Shown: in pieces, positions 1-11,449 of the stretch
How positions within the stretch are numbered: the stretch's first letter is position 1
Layout: each line of letters starts with the position of its first letter
Assembly (NCBI GenBank): GCA_024509875.1
Contig: JAMPIV010006394.1
Span: 1 to 64,000, forward strand
Length of the DNA stretch: 64,000 bases
Source: Oreohelix idahoensis
Taxonomy: Eukaryota > Mollusca > Gastropoda > Stylommatophora > Oreohelicidae
Direction: 5' to 3'
Program-made: the position numbers and the translations under genes
Notes under the pieces: generated by a model
Database searches by the model: none
What the model was told of the DNA's origin: nothing
Seen by the model: only the letters and a program-made list of their open reading frames with translations

Positions 1-2344
1 GCTATAGTGCAGGATTCTTGTAAGAGGAAAAACAGCAATGTTGGCTCCATGCGAAACAAAAATTAAGATAAAGAGGCAACACAGTTGATTTAAATGAACA
101 AATATCCATAGAAAGAAACAATGACAAGAAAACAAAGGTTGTATGATCAGGCACCGAAAACAAAAATAGTATAATACAGCGCGAAAAACACTCACATAAG
201 CCCATAGGGTAAATGAAGATGGACAGACTTAAGATTTCACTGAGAAAAGGAAGCGAAATGGGTTAAAAGGAAATGGATTCACATAGAGTGTTGACTAAGA
301 TGGAGGTTTGTCTGGATAAACATTTGTGTAATCAAAGATGTGAAAATATCGAACCTAACCGAAGGGCTTAGATTGGTTTGTTGACATATCTTGTCAACGC
401 ATGTACCTCTATAGATCTAAGAAAATGAATTATGAGAACAGAGAAAAACCCTATTTTAAGGGTAAACTGAAATTACGATAAAAGATTCTAAAATGGTACA
501 TATTTAAAATGCTCATTGAAATTGAGGCCAAACAGGAAAGAGAAGTCAATTAAATTCATTTCAAGGCATTATAATTCTGCTACTATAAAATATTGAATGC
601 TGCTGTTTCAATATTTTGTCTGGCCTTTGAGACCTGCAAATGGCAGCGCAGGAGTTGAACTCTATCTACTGTCAGAGGTTATTTGAAGCGAACGCCTTAG
701 AAGTGACCCCTTAGAGTTTAGCGCCCATTACATGACTTAATGTATGACTGAATATTACAATTTATAATATAAAACATGTTTTGCTGTATACACATGTATG
801 TATTACTATATACTGAGTCATAAGTAGATCGTTTTACCTGTAGGTAAATGCCTGTCAGGTTTTAAAGGCAAACTAACAATATAACATGATGAGAGCGCGG
901 AGAATATTCAAGATCATTTGAGTGATAATGATCTCATCATTTCTTGGGCGGGGAAAGAGATGCCATTATGTTTTCAACTGCCAGCGCAAACGCAGTATGT
1001 GAAGATCTGTATAAAGTAATGTCTGGAAAAATCAGATTAGGACCTGAAGAAAAAAAAAATAATAACCTTGTAAAGAAAGACGAAAACCTTCGGGGCAAAC
1101 TTTTATCTTCATTGTAGCAAATAAGTTGAAATCAGGGAAAGCAGAAGACAAACATGAATAGAAGAAATCAGGAAACCAGAAAAACCATACCCGTAAACAA
1201 ATTCAGACAGCTACGGACGTAGAAAAGAATGAATTACCACGGAAATTTGAGCACTTAAAAGCCAATATAAAGCGTTTTATTGAGCAGATTAGTGTGGCGG
1301 TATCTGTGCAGGAAAACACAGACGGCTGAGGGCAAGATTCTTCACGAAACTTTGCAAATTTGCGAAAAACTTTTTCAACAACTACGGTCAGAGTTTTAGA
1401 AAAGAAGATTTGGAAGAATATCTAATGAAACAAGTTTGGACTATCGCAAAGACGAATCGGTTTAAAAAAAAAAAAAAAAACATGGCAGGCCTTATATAGC
1501 CCAGGAAATCAGAAACTACATTGAACATCAAGTCCATAGCAATGCAAGAAATAACAAGTCCTCTTGTTCCGTGCCATCCGTTCGATGTCTTTCCGTGTCT
1601 CCACTTCACTTCTCTATGTGTTTTTCGGTCTTCCTCTTTTCCCTTAGCCTGGGGGTTCCAGAATTAGGACTGTCTTGTAATGTTATCAGCGGGATATTCC
1701 ACAGACTGTATACGCTTTTAGACTGTGGCTGTCTTTATAAACTTGAAAACCGTTCATTTACTTAAGATATGACCACATTTGACCCAATGGGCACCAATAC
1801 GTGCTTTATTATAATACAATGGTCATATATATATATATTCTCTTTCTTCTTTTCTCTTTCCGTCCTTAGCCGCTGACTGACAAAGCAGTCCGTGGCCAGT
1901 ACGCCTCGTGGCGTCTTAGGGCAACAAGAAATTAATTGTTGTTCCGTTACGCCTAATGGCATTTATTGGTACAACAAAAATTAATTGTTGTTTCCGTAAT
2001 CATAATGGCTAGCAAGCGGGTGATCAGCCCACTGTGATATATATATATGATGAGTCATATATGGGCCGCTGGGCCTTAAAGGACTGTAAAGATAAGTTTG
2101 GCAAACTAGCGCGAAAGTTTTCACTAGGAATGCTGGAGAAAATACCTTTAATCTTTTTTTTTTTTTTTTTTTTTTTAATTCCAGCAGGAGAGGACTGGTT
2201 TAAATTTCTTTTCCTCCCTCCGTTACCTTAAGTTCTTCAAAAGCAACTAATATGATGTACGGGCAGGTCGCAATCGATCAGTTTTCGACCCCTGCCCTTA
2301 ATGTAACCAGTGTTGCGGAGTACGGACATTTTTTAACCTACTGC
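1..2344. other. AT-rich stretch without a recognisable gene
   Basis: No reading frame here has a recognisable domain; the short open frames are scattered, unrelated in frame and rich in low-complexity residues. Visible landmarks are an A-run near 1463-1480, a short TA run near 1827-1838 and a T-run at about 2153-2176. Nothing else is supported. Confidence 0.6.
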
Positions 2345-2633
2345 ACTAAACAGGGGAGCCGCGGTAGCATAGTGGTTAGTGCACTGGCTTCCTAGCTCAG
2401 TGGTCTATGGTTCGATCCCCAGATGAGGTGGGATTTTTTTAAGCCGCAAACGGCTCCTGGGTCGACCCAGCCCCAACTGGGTACCAGAGCAACTCTGGGA
2501 AGGTTAAGGCGGCCGGCGTGATGCTGACCACATCACCCCTAGTGTGCCGATGGTCAAGAAAATATGGGCTAACACCATATTCCCAATATGCCTCAATGGG
2601 CGTGTAACGGGATCCTTTACTTTTACTAAACAG
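2345..2633 (+). mobile_element. Full-length tRNA-derived SINE with 9-bp TSD
   Basis: The element body is 2354-2624 (about 271 bp), flanked by identical ACTAAACAG at 2345-2353 and 2625-2633. The head looks like a tRNA: a box-A-like TAGCATAGTGG at 2365-2375 and a box-B match GGTTCGATCCC at 2409-2419, with spacing suitable for an internal RNA polymerase III promoter. The body is unrelated to tRNA and the 3' end is a short T/A/C-rich tail. It would be transcribed by pol III and mobilised by a partner LINE. The last ~150 bp of the body recur inverted at 10608-10757. I cannot assign it to a named SINE family. Confidence 0.85.
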
Positions 2634-2851
2634 ACTTTGACTCTGTCGTAGATTTTTATAGGTGTTTAAGATCGATTTTGGTCCCGTCTGAATAGTACTA
2701 GAACTGGTGATAACTCAGTGAGAGATAAGGTAAAGAAAATAGATTTCACGAGTGAAATGGTGAAAGGTAGAGTCTGTCCCTGGATTTGAGAAGATACTCT
2801 AATCCAGCCTATCTCTACAACAGAAATTTCTTGATCAGACAGTCTACTTTG

Positions 2852-4109
<1,258 letters not shown>

Positions 4110-4480
4110 CTAAAATTAACCCGCGCAGCATTATAAGTTATTATCCACTCGGTTATTTAACTTTGAAAAGAACTACACGTGTATAGCTTATCTTATCGTT
4201 AAAAAAAACCCGTGAAATAAGCGCTAGTCATTTACAAAATTATTCAAAATGAATTAGAAATAAATATTTATTTCGTCAGTACTCATAGTGAATAGTGCAT
4301 TTACTAGTTGACCAAATATCCCTTACTGGTTACTAGCAATTAATTAATCAACGCTACAGCCAGAACAATTTAGCTATAAATTATTTTAATTCGCTAGTCA
4401 CTTAACACACTGTAAATCCTAGTGAAATATAAATGACGGACTTTAAAAATTAAATCACTCAACACAGAAAAATCTTAGTA
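4110..4480 (+). repeat. Dispersed repeat family 1, copy 1
   Basis: This stretch aligns by eye in the same orientation with 29560-29935. Shared landmarks in order are AGCTTATC(T/C)TATCG, CTAGTCATTTA(C/T)AAAATTA, CGTCAGTA, ATTTACTA, CTTACTGG, TTAGCTATA and CCTAGTGAAATATAAAT or its variant. The copies are diverged with small indels. No coding potential is seen, so it is probably part of a non-autonomous element or an untranslated part of a larger one. Confidence 0.65.
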
Positions 4481-4905
4481 TAATTGTTAAGTCATATTTT
4501 TTATTAATGGGAGTTAAGTGTTAAAGACTTGTATGTACGGGTCGGATTTTTGTACACACGCTAGTAAGCACGCTTTTAGTGATGAGATGAGTTATTTAGT
4601 TGGGGGCTTTTGCTCAGTAATTTTTGAACATAGCTCAACTGTCTAGTTGCTAGTTTGTTTTTAAAAATATGATAAAGAAACTGTCCGAATGTTCCTAGCG
4701 AGAGTTTGGGGGGGGGGGGGGAAGAGACGGTTAAGCTCAGCGGTAGTCTCTCGCGGTTAGCCCGCGCAGGTGTTATTTTTTACTGAGTTGTACTGAGATG
4801 GAAATCTCGGGACAGTACGTTTCTGGCAGAGCTTCGGAATGGACGTTATCCATTTCGCTAGTGTGTACCAGAGATTTTTGTGAAAGGGAATATTTGATAA
4901 TTGTT

Positions 4906-5400
4906 ATTCAAAGCCTTGGATATAACGGCTTGCTATGTACTGTTTATTGAAGTGAAGATTGAGAGATATTGTATCTGCTATTTAAAGCCTTGGATATAAC
5001 GGCTTGCTTTGTACTGTTTATTGAAGTGAAGATTGAGAGATATTGTATCTGCTATTCAAAGCCTTGGATATAACGGCTTGCTATGTACTGTTTATTGAAG
5101 TGAAGATTGAGAGATATTGTATCTGCTATTCAAAGCATTGGATGTAACGGCTTGCTATATACTGTTTATTGAAGTGAAGATTGAGAGATATTGTATCTGC
5201 TATTCAAAGCCTTGGATATAACGGCTTGCTATGTACTGTTTATTGAAGTGAAGATTGAGAGATATTGTATCTGCTATTCAAAGCATTGGATGTAACGGCT
5301 TGCTATATACTGTTTATTGAAGTGAAGATTGAGAGATATTTTATCTGCTATTCAAAGCCTTGGATATAACGGCTTCCTATGTACTGTTTATTGAAGTGAA
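4906..5400 (+). repeat. Tandem repeat, 74-bp unit, about 7 copies
   Basis: The phrase AAAGC(C/A)TTGGAT(A/G)TAACGG begins at 4910, 4984, 5058, 5132, 5206, 5280 and 5354, exactly 74 bp apart each time. Two variants occur: CCTTGGATATAACGG (copies 1, 2, 3, 5, 7) and CATTGGATGTAACGG with CTATATACTG (copies 4 and 6). The alternation of the last four units implies a 148-bp dimer was duplicated. Confidence 0.95.
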
Positions 5401-5872
5401 TGTTCTATGGATATCTTATACCTGATGCTGTATGAGTATATTGTGAACTGCTGATACTCCATGACTTGTTATGAAATGTCGTCCCATGATGTTCACGTGA
5501 GTTTGTCGTATTAAACTGTATAACGTTACCAGGAGTTCCAATATTCCCTGACTCCTACGTTTTTCTGTGGTGTGTGATTTCAGTCTGTCTAGATGAAAGA
5601 ACCCTTAACATTCGCGTATGCAGAGATACATATCTACACACTTGTCGGCCATCCGTAAGCCCGACCACAAGCTGATTGCCTTCCTCAGCGTAACATCAAC
5701 ATTATCTTCTTCCACCACTCACGGATCATTAACAATAATATTTACCGCAACACAGAAATTAAAACAACTCCAACGAAAAACTAAGTAATTCCAATGATAT
5801 AGTGTATCTAGAAATCGCAGCTAGATGTTCCAAAACTTCTGTGGGTACTGAATAATCTAAGTTTGAAAGCTG

Positions 5873-5874
<2 letters not shown>
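5401..5874. other. No gene seen
   Basis: Unique-looking sequence between the 74-bp repeat and the next (TA)n tract; no recognisable feature. Confidence 0.5.
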
Positions 5875-5961
<87 letters not shown>

Positions 5962-5971
5962 TATATATATA
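5875..5971. repeat. (TA)n microsatellite, left of Tc1 element
   Basis: Alternating AT with one AAAT interruption near 5957-5960. It abuts the left terminus of the Tc1-like element, whose right terminus abuts the matching tract at 7272-7340. The two tracts are best read as one microsatellite split by the insertion. Confidence 0.95.
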
Positions 5972-7268
5972 CAGTACTTTGCAAAAAAAATGGCAGTCAT
6001 ATTGCTCAGCTAAATAAGCTGAAATCTAATTAAATATGCATGTTCTGCCCCACATTTGCACTCCACTGAAGTGAGCAAACACTACCAAAAGTAAAAAAAA
6101 AATAAGCGTAGAGTAAAGTCCCTTGATAATAGAGCAGACGACAATTTCTAATGCTAGTGGCAGAAAATGGATACAAAGTCAAAGTGTATGTTAATTTCAC
6201 AGCTTTGGAATGAAGGAAATCAAACATGTTCCAACATTTATAAAACCTTGAACATTCCTGAGCGGACTGTCTACAGAGTTGTGAGTAAATTAAAAGCAGG
6301 TAATGGAATCGAGCAAAAAGAAGGTAGTGGGAGGCCAAGAATTTTGAACACAAAGGACCATCGGCGTCTCGCCCAAATCGTTCGGGCTGGGCCAATTAAG
6401 AGTATAGAAAACATACGGCAGCGCATGATCGAGTTGGGAAGCCCAGAGGTATCTAATGCTACTGTCAACCAGAAGCTACACAGGATGAATTACACAAAAC
6501 AGCCTGTAATTTCGTCACCATTGCTCAAAGAGACTCACAAACAGATGCGCTTGAACTGGTGCCACGAACACCAAAATTTTTTATGGGACAATATGATTTT
6601 TTCAGATGATTGTTCTGTTTGGTCTTATCCTGCTCAAATAAATATTTGGACGAAAGACTCTGTAACGCCTGTGTACCAGCGACCGAAACATACCCAGAAA
6701 TTCCATCTTTGGGGAGGGGTGTCAACAAGAGGTGCCACCCCACTGTGTGTTTTCACAGGAATTCTCACGAAAGAAAGGTACATCGACATACTAGAGGGAC
6801 ACCTTCTGCCATTTATGCAGGTCATGTACCCTGATGGGTGCACATTTCAACATGACAATGACCCAAAGCATACAGCTCATACCACCAAAGCATGGCTGCA
6901 AGAGAAGAATGTGATAATGCTGAAGTGGCCCAGCAACAGTCCCGACCTAAACCCAATTGAAAACGTTTGGGCACTACTCAAGAATCATTTAAAAAAGAGT
7001 GGACTCAGAGACGTTGAACAATTGAAGAAGGTAGCTGAAAAATACTGGGACAGTCTGACTCACAATTACCTACAAACACTTGTGGGAAGTATGCCTCGCT
7101 GCATCCAGGCTTGCCTTGCTGGAGAAGGCAACATTATATTGTACTTAAACCACTGTTAATAGATAGGGAAGATACCAATCTTCCTCTGGACATACAGTTT
7201 TTATTATTATTTGCTTCTATGAGTGTGCTGCGTTGCGAAAATATGACTGCCATTTTTTTTGCAAAGTA

Positions 7269-7271
<3 letters not shown>
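5972..7271 (+). mobile_element. Intact Tc1-like DNA transposon (1,300 bp)
   Basis: Perfect 32-bp terminal inverted repeats lie at 5972-6003 and 7240-7271, both starting CAGTACTTTGCAAAA from the outside. TA dinucleotides flank both ends, as expected for the Tc1/mariner TA target duplication, although the surrounding (TA)n makes the exact TSD unprovable. It encloses one uninterrupted transposase gene (6167-7159). Perfect TIRs and an open gene indicate a recent, possibly still active copy. Confidence 0.93.
6167..7159 (+). CDS. Tc1-like transposase, DD34E, full length
   Basis: A 330-residue cut-and-paste transposase that would bind the TIRs and insert at TA. Residues about 1-110 form the paired-like double helix-turn-helix with the linker GSGRPRIL. 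The DDE catalytic domain follows: the first Asp in MIFSDDCSVW, the second in FQHDNDPKHTA and the Glu in SPDLNPIENVWALL, with exactly 34 residues between the second Asp and the Glu. The glycine-rich WGGVS motif typical of Tc1 is present. Length matches intact family members (about 330-345). The ATG at 6167 precedes the DNA-binding domain directly, and no stop or frameshift is visible. There is no bacterial-style operon context; it is the element's only gene. Confidence 0.95.
   Translation: MDTKSKCMLISQLWNEGNQTCSNIYKTLNIPERTVYRVVSKLKAGNGIEQKEGSGRPRILNTKDHRRLAQIVRAGPIKSIENIRQRMIELGSPEVSNATVNQKLHRMNYTKQPVISSPLLKETHKQMRLNWCHEHQNFLWDNMIFSDDCSVWSYPAQINIWTKDSVTPVYQRPKHTQKFHLWGGVSTRGATPLCVFTGILTKERYIDILEGHLLPFMQVMYPDGCTFQHDNDPKHTAHTTKAWLQEKNVIMLKWPSNSPDLNPIENVWALLKNHLKKSGLRDVEQLKKVAEKYWDSLTHNYLQTLVGSMPRCIQACLAGEGNIILYLNHC

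Positions 7272-7340
<69 letters not shown>
7272..7340. repeat. (TA)n microsatellite, right of Tc1 element
   Basis: Alternating AT directly following the right TIR of the Tc1-like element; the other half of the tract at 5875-5971. Confidence 0.95.
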
Positions 7341-7344
<4 letters not shown>

Positions 7345-8156
7345 GACAAAAAGTCGCTGACCAGTGTGAGACAAAACACCTTTGGGGATTTCTGCTGGTA
7401 GATTTTGAATCAAAGTCTATTTTGTGACTTAAGCCGCCCGTAGACGTGGTCCCACGGGCAAATCGTCTCTTTGATCTCGTCGTTCCGTAGCTTAATTTAC
7501 GAACGGATTGGGGGGGGGGGGGGGAACTGAGATTGATTATCTCCCCTTGACCAATGTCTACCGAAAGTACGTCTTAACTTATCGACCTTGATTTACTTCA
7601 TTAGCTTATCTCCCCCTTTCCCTCTTTCTACGTGCATCTATCAAAAGGTACAACTTTTGAATTATCGCTCTTGATTCTACATATATACGACCCGTCCTCT
7701 CTCTCTACACGTGAAACGGTCTGATATTAAACATTCCTAGTGCCTGTTAAGACAATAGAGAAAAGAAAAAATTAGGCTTGGCTAAATTATGAGTGAGACA
7801 GATGTCAAGTACAAAGTTTCTGCATTAACAAAACTAATAAGCAAGAAAAGGAGGAAAACTGGGGGAGGCAAAACGTGTTGATATCATGTAATGTATTTAC
7901 ATACTTCTGTCACAGACTTCACAGCCCTAACTGCAACTGTTTGGGATTGGACTGGGTATTGTCTTTCAGAATTGAACAAATTAGCAGTGGTTCCGAAGCA
8001 TAACAACAGAGAAAAAGGTTAAAGGAAACTATAGCAAGGAATCAAATGAAGAGAGAAAGACCATTTCTGGTTGATTAACTCTTGTAGGACGTAATTTTTT
8101 CCCATGTTTGACTAAAGGTATATTCTGTCGCTTCGACATTTTTTTTAAGCATTATC

Positions 8157-8157
<1 letters not shown>
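7341..8157. other. No gene seen
   Basis: Contains a G-run at about 7511-7524 and AT-rich sequence; no recognisable coding or RNA feature. Confidence 0.5.
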
Positions 8158-8215
<58 letters not shown>

Positions 8216-8231
8216 TATTATATCATATATA

Positions 8232-8268
<37 letters not shown>
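8158..8268. repeat. Interrupted (TA)n microsatellite
   Basis: Two TA runs separated by a short AAATATATTATATCAT-like interruption. It abuts the left TIR of the pogo-like element at 8269. Confidence 0.95.
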
Positions 8269-8271
<3 letters not shown>

Positions 8272-10604
8272 TAGAACTCCATTTATCCGAACCCCATGGG
8301 ACCGAGCATCGTTCGGATAATCAAATGTTCGGATAATTGGATTACATAATGTATCGAGTACATGTACACATATTTCTAAAAATAATTAACCATCACAAGG
8401 AAAATACACTTTAAAACATATTTACTTGTACTGTAATAATAATACCCACACTGTATTAGATCACTGTATCACCAAAATCATTTATTACACTGCAGTGCAT
8501 GTACTACTTGTATTAATTATTTTTGTTAAGAAAGAGAAATGTTTTCAAAATAACATTACAAACGATTCAAAACTAGGCGCAACTTACGTATACATGTACT
8601 TGCACAGATGTAGCCCACTATTAAAAATAATGAGGAATCCTCTTTTGCATCAAACTGGATAGTCTCCTTTTGGCTGCTAAGTCCCGCATTCTCTTCAACA
8701 GCAGAAGCTGTGTAGGACAGCTGTCATCTTCTTGCTCGTACCAAGCCATCGCTGTTTCTAGTGCTATAAAGGCCTCTTCAGGACTTGGTCCACGTTTTGG
8801 TTTTTCTTCATAATCTACAAGTTCATCATGTACTTCTGAGGAGTCTTCATCATCGGTCACTACATGTATTTGGTTTTCTTCTTGCACAAAAGACAAAATT
8901 TCTTCGTCATTCAAAAACTGAAAACCAGAATCATTATCATCTTCTAACCACATGTGTGCATCATCTTTGTCACAGTCCGAAAAATCCGGGCATTGCTTGA
9001 AACAGTTCCACAACTTCATTTATACAATCATCATTTGTGTCCACTGCAGTAGTTTCATTTCCTCCTTTTTTCCCAAGCAATCTATTCCAAGCCTTGATGA
9101 GATTATCTTGTGACAGGGTGGTCCAAGCATCAGCTAACATATAGCAGCAGTCTTTGAGATTAAGCTTTTTGGAAAACGCCACCACACTTTCTTCATCTTC
9201 AACCAACAATAAACGACGCAGGACTTACTTCTTGTACATCTTTTTAAGCTTTGCTATAACACCCTTATCCATTGGTTGAATCAGTGCTGTTACATTGGGA
9301 GGCAGAAAAATTACTTTAAAATTTGTATCAACTGCATTCAATGTATCCGTCTCTGGATGAGATGGTGCATTGTCCAGTAGAAGAATTACTTTTCCAGTTT
9401 TCTTTTCTTGTTCTCTCAACCTCTTCACATTTGGGATGAACTGATTTGTATACCAATCAAGAAATATTTCACTATTCATCCAAGCACTCTTCTGTGCTTT
9501 GTAACACAATGGGAGACATGTCACATTCTTTAAACAACGTGGTTTTTTTGGCTTTGCCGATCATTAGCACCGGTAAACGATGACTTCCACTGGCATTCGC
9601 GGCTACCAAAATTGCTACTCTCTCTTTGCACTTTTTAAACCCAAGGGCAGCTGCTTCGCGCTGAGATACAAGTGATTTTTGAGGCAATGATTTCCAGTAT
9701 AAGCCAGTCTCATCGGCATTATACACATCATCGAGTGAATAACCTTCTTCTTCCAAAAAAGCCAAGAATGTTTCTTTAAAATTTTCAGCGGCAGTTGCAT
9801 CGCTAGATAAAGATTCCCCCTGAATCTCCAATTCTCGTATGCCATGACGAGATTTAAAGTTTCTTAACCATCCCTGGCTAGCCTTAAAGTCAGGAGGACC
9901 GTCAAGTTGATTGTTGAACTGAAGAGCCTTTTCACACAACAGAGAACCAGAGATAGGTTCCCCTTTGCTTCTTCTTTGCACAAACCATATATACAAAGCC
10001 TCTTCCAATTTCACATCTTTCGCACTTCTCATGGTTTTACGTTTCTTCGACCCATTTTCACTATCAAATTTCTATGCAAAACTCATAATTTTATCCTTGT
10101 TACTTTTGATGTCAGAGATGGTAGCTTTCCCAACATTGAAAATCCTCGCAAGTGAAGACACAGTTTCACCTTGTCCTAGTCTCTTGATAATTTCTGTTTT
10201 CGTTTCAATTGACAAAACATTGCGGTTCCTTTTATATGCTTTAGGCCTACTGGAAGATGCCATATCGCACAGAGAAATACTTGTACACCAAAATTATTCT
10301 GCTGTAGTAGCAGACACAATTATTTTAAGTTGAACTGTCTGTTTAGCCAGTGTTCTACCTAGAACGCACACGTACACTGGATTGGTAAACCAGATATTAA
10401 CTGACTTTATGATCTAACTGACTTCCTGTACGTAAGCGACCGACCATTAGCCCATCCCATTCTCTACAAATTGTTCGCACGCATTTGAAGCTTGCCGCAT
10501 CAAAAGATTCAGAATTGTAGTCTAACGTGACTGATGGCGCCTGATTTTTTTTTTTTTTCTGGAAAAAGTGTTCGGATAATTTAAACAAAACATGAGCCCA
10601 ATAA
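8269..10604 (-). mobile_element. Decayed pogo/Tigger-like DNA transposon
   Basis: The left terminus at 8269 reads CAGTAGAACTCCATTTATCC, followed by two copies of GTTCGGATAAT or close variants, the layout of pogo/Tigger termini. It is preceded by TA inside a (TA)n tract. A broken minus-strand transposase gene lies at 8621-10263. At the right, one subterminal GTTCGGATAATTT motif survives at about 10569-10581, but the outermost part of that TIR is missing where a SINE-type sequence begins near 10605. Confidence 0.85.
8621..10263 (-). pseudogene. Tigger/Jerky-like transposase pseudogene
   Basis: Read from 10263 downwards, the frame starts with a CENP-B/pogo-type helix-turn-helix (RNVLSIETKTEIIKRLGQGE). 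It continues through the second DNA-binding segment (GWLRNFKSRHGI) into the DDE_1 catalytic domain, with Asp in VYNADETGLYWK, Asp in ILLLDNAPSHP and Asp in LIQPMDKGVIAK. An acidic C-terminal tail follows. The gene has an in-frame stop at about 10072-10074, a frame change between 9524 and 9472, a stop near 9222-9224 and another frame change between 9019 and 8970. All three catalytic aspartates remain. Such proteins cut and paste pogo-type elements at TA; domesticated relatives include CENP-B and JRK. Here no domestication is indicated, because the frame is broken. Confidence 0.9.
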
Positions 10605-10757
10605 AAAAGGGAGGATCCCGTTACACGCCCATTGGGCACATTGGGAATATGGTGTTAGGCCCATATTTTCTCGACCATCGGCACACTAGGGGTGATGTGG
10701 TCAGCATCACGCCGGCCACCTTAACCTTCCCAGAGTTGCTCTGTACCCAATAAACCG
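10605..10757 (-). mobile_element. SINE fragment (3' body only)
   Basis: On the minus strand this matches the 3' half of the SINE at 2354-2624, including the segments GCCGGCGTGATGCTGACCAC, CACCCCTAGTGTGCCGATGG and AACGGGATCC. The tRNA-like head is absent; beyond about 10757 the sequence diverges. It is therefore either 5'-truncated or a different SINE with the same 3' body. It interrupts the right end of the pogo-like element. Confidence 0.8.
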
Positions 10758-10830
10758 GTCCCAAAACTGGCCTCTAGTCACGAGCGCCTGGGAAAACTGC
10801 CTCTTGTCTTTCAGGAGTTAACTTACTTAC

Positions 10831-11018
10831 TTAGTCGTTCTTGGGGTATCGAGGTTTGCCAGAGAGAGAGAGAGAGAGCTCCACACTATCCTTTCGGCTG
10901 TCTTTCTCCTGGCCTGGTTCCAATCTAGTCCTTGGTCCTTCAGAGATTGTCTAATACTTTTCTCCCAGCGAGCTCTTGGTCGTCCTGAAGGTCTGGATCT
11001 CTGGATCTTAGTTTCCCG
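10831..11018 (-). pseudogene. LINE ORF2 C-terminal stub
   Basis: The minus strand from 11018 to the TAA at 10831-10833 is open and reads into a typical C-terminus of non-LTR retrotransposon ORF2. It has the basic GRPRARWEKSIRQSLKD motif, then GLDWNQARRKTAERIVW, matching the usual pattern of GRP.R.W...D..., W..A...A.DR..W. The stop is followed by a short TAAG repeat (10819-10833 in plus coordinates), a common kind of 3' LINE tail. The rest of the element upstream is not recognisable. It differs from the RTE-like LINE at 15.9 kb. Confidence 0.75.
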
Positions 11019-11162
11019 TATTTGTCGAGGTAGCCGACTTTTAAGAGTAAAAGAATGCCAAAAACATAAAATGTTTTGCTATTTTATGCTACAAAAAATT
11101 CAGGTAAAACGACCATCATCTAGGCCAATCCCTTCTCCAAAACAAACCTTTTTTTTCTAGCC

Positions 11163-11392
11163 CAGGGTTTCTTAATCTGTGGTTCAGGGACCCCTTGGGA
11201 TTTTGCTAATGTTTTTTAGGGGGTTCGTGTACATAACCTAATATTTAAAATATAACTTTTTTTTTAAATTATGCTTTTATGTATATTTATTTTCCAAGTC
11301 CATATACTTCACCTTACAAAGGGGTCCATAACCTTCACTGGCAAACAAAGGGATCTATAGCCTTCATCGGATAATGAAAGAAGTCCATGGCG

Positions 11393-11431
<39 letters not shown>

Positions 11432-11449
11432 ACAAAGTTAACAGCCCTG
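11163..11449. mobile_element. hAT-like MITE carrying a (CA)n tract
   Basis: The left end is CAGGGTTTCTTAATCTG and the right end, reversed, is CAGGGCTGTTAACTTTG, giving short imperfect TIRs of hAT type. The 8-bp flanks (about TTCTAGCC left, TCCTAGAC right) agree at most positions, consistent with a decayed 8-bp TSD. The interior is non-coding, with repeated GGGGTCC/CCATA phrases and a (GC)(CA)n microsatellite at about 11388-11426. Confidence 0.55.
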
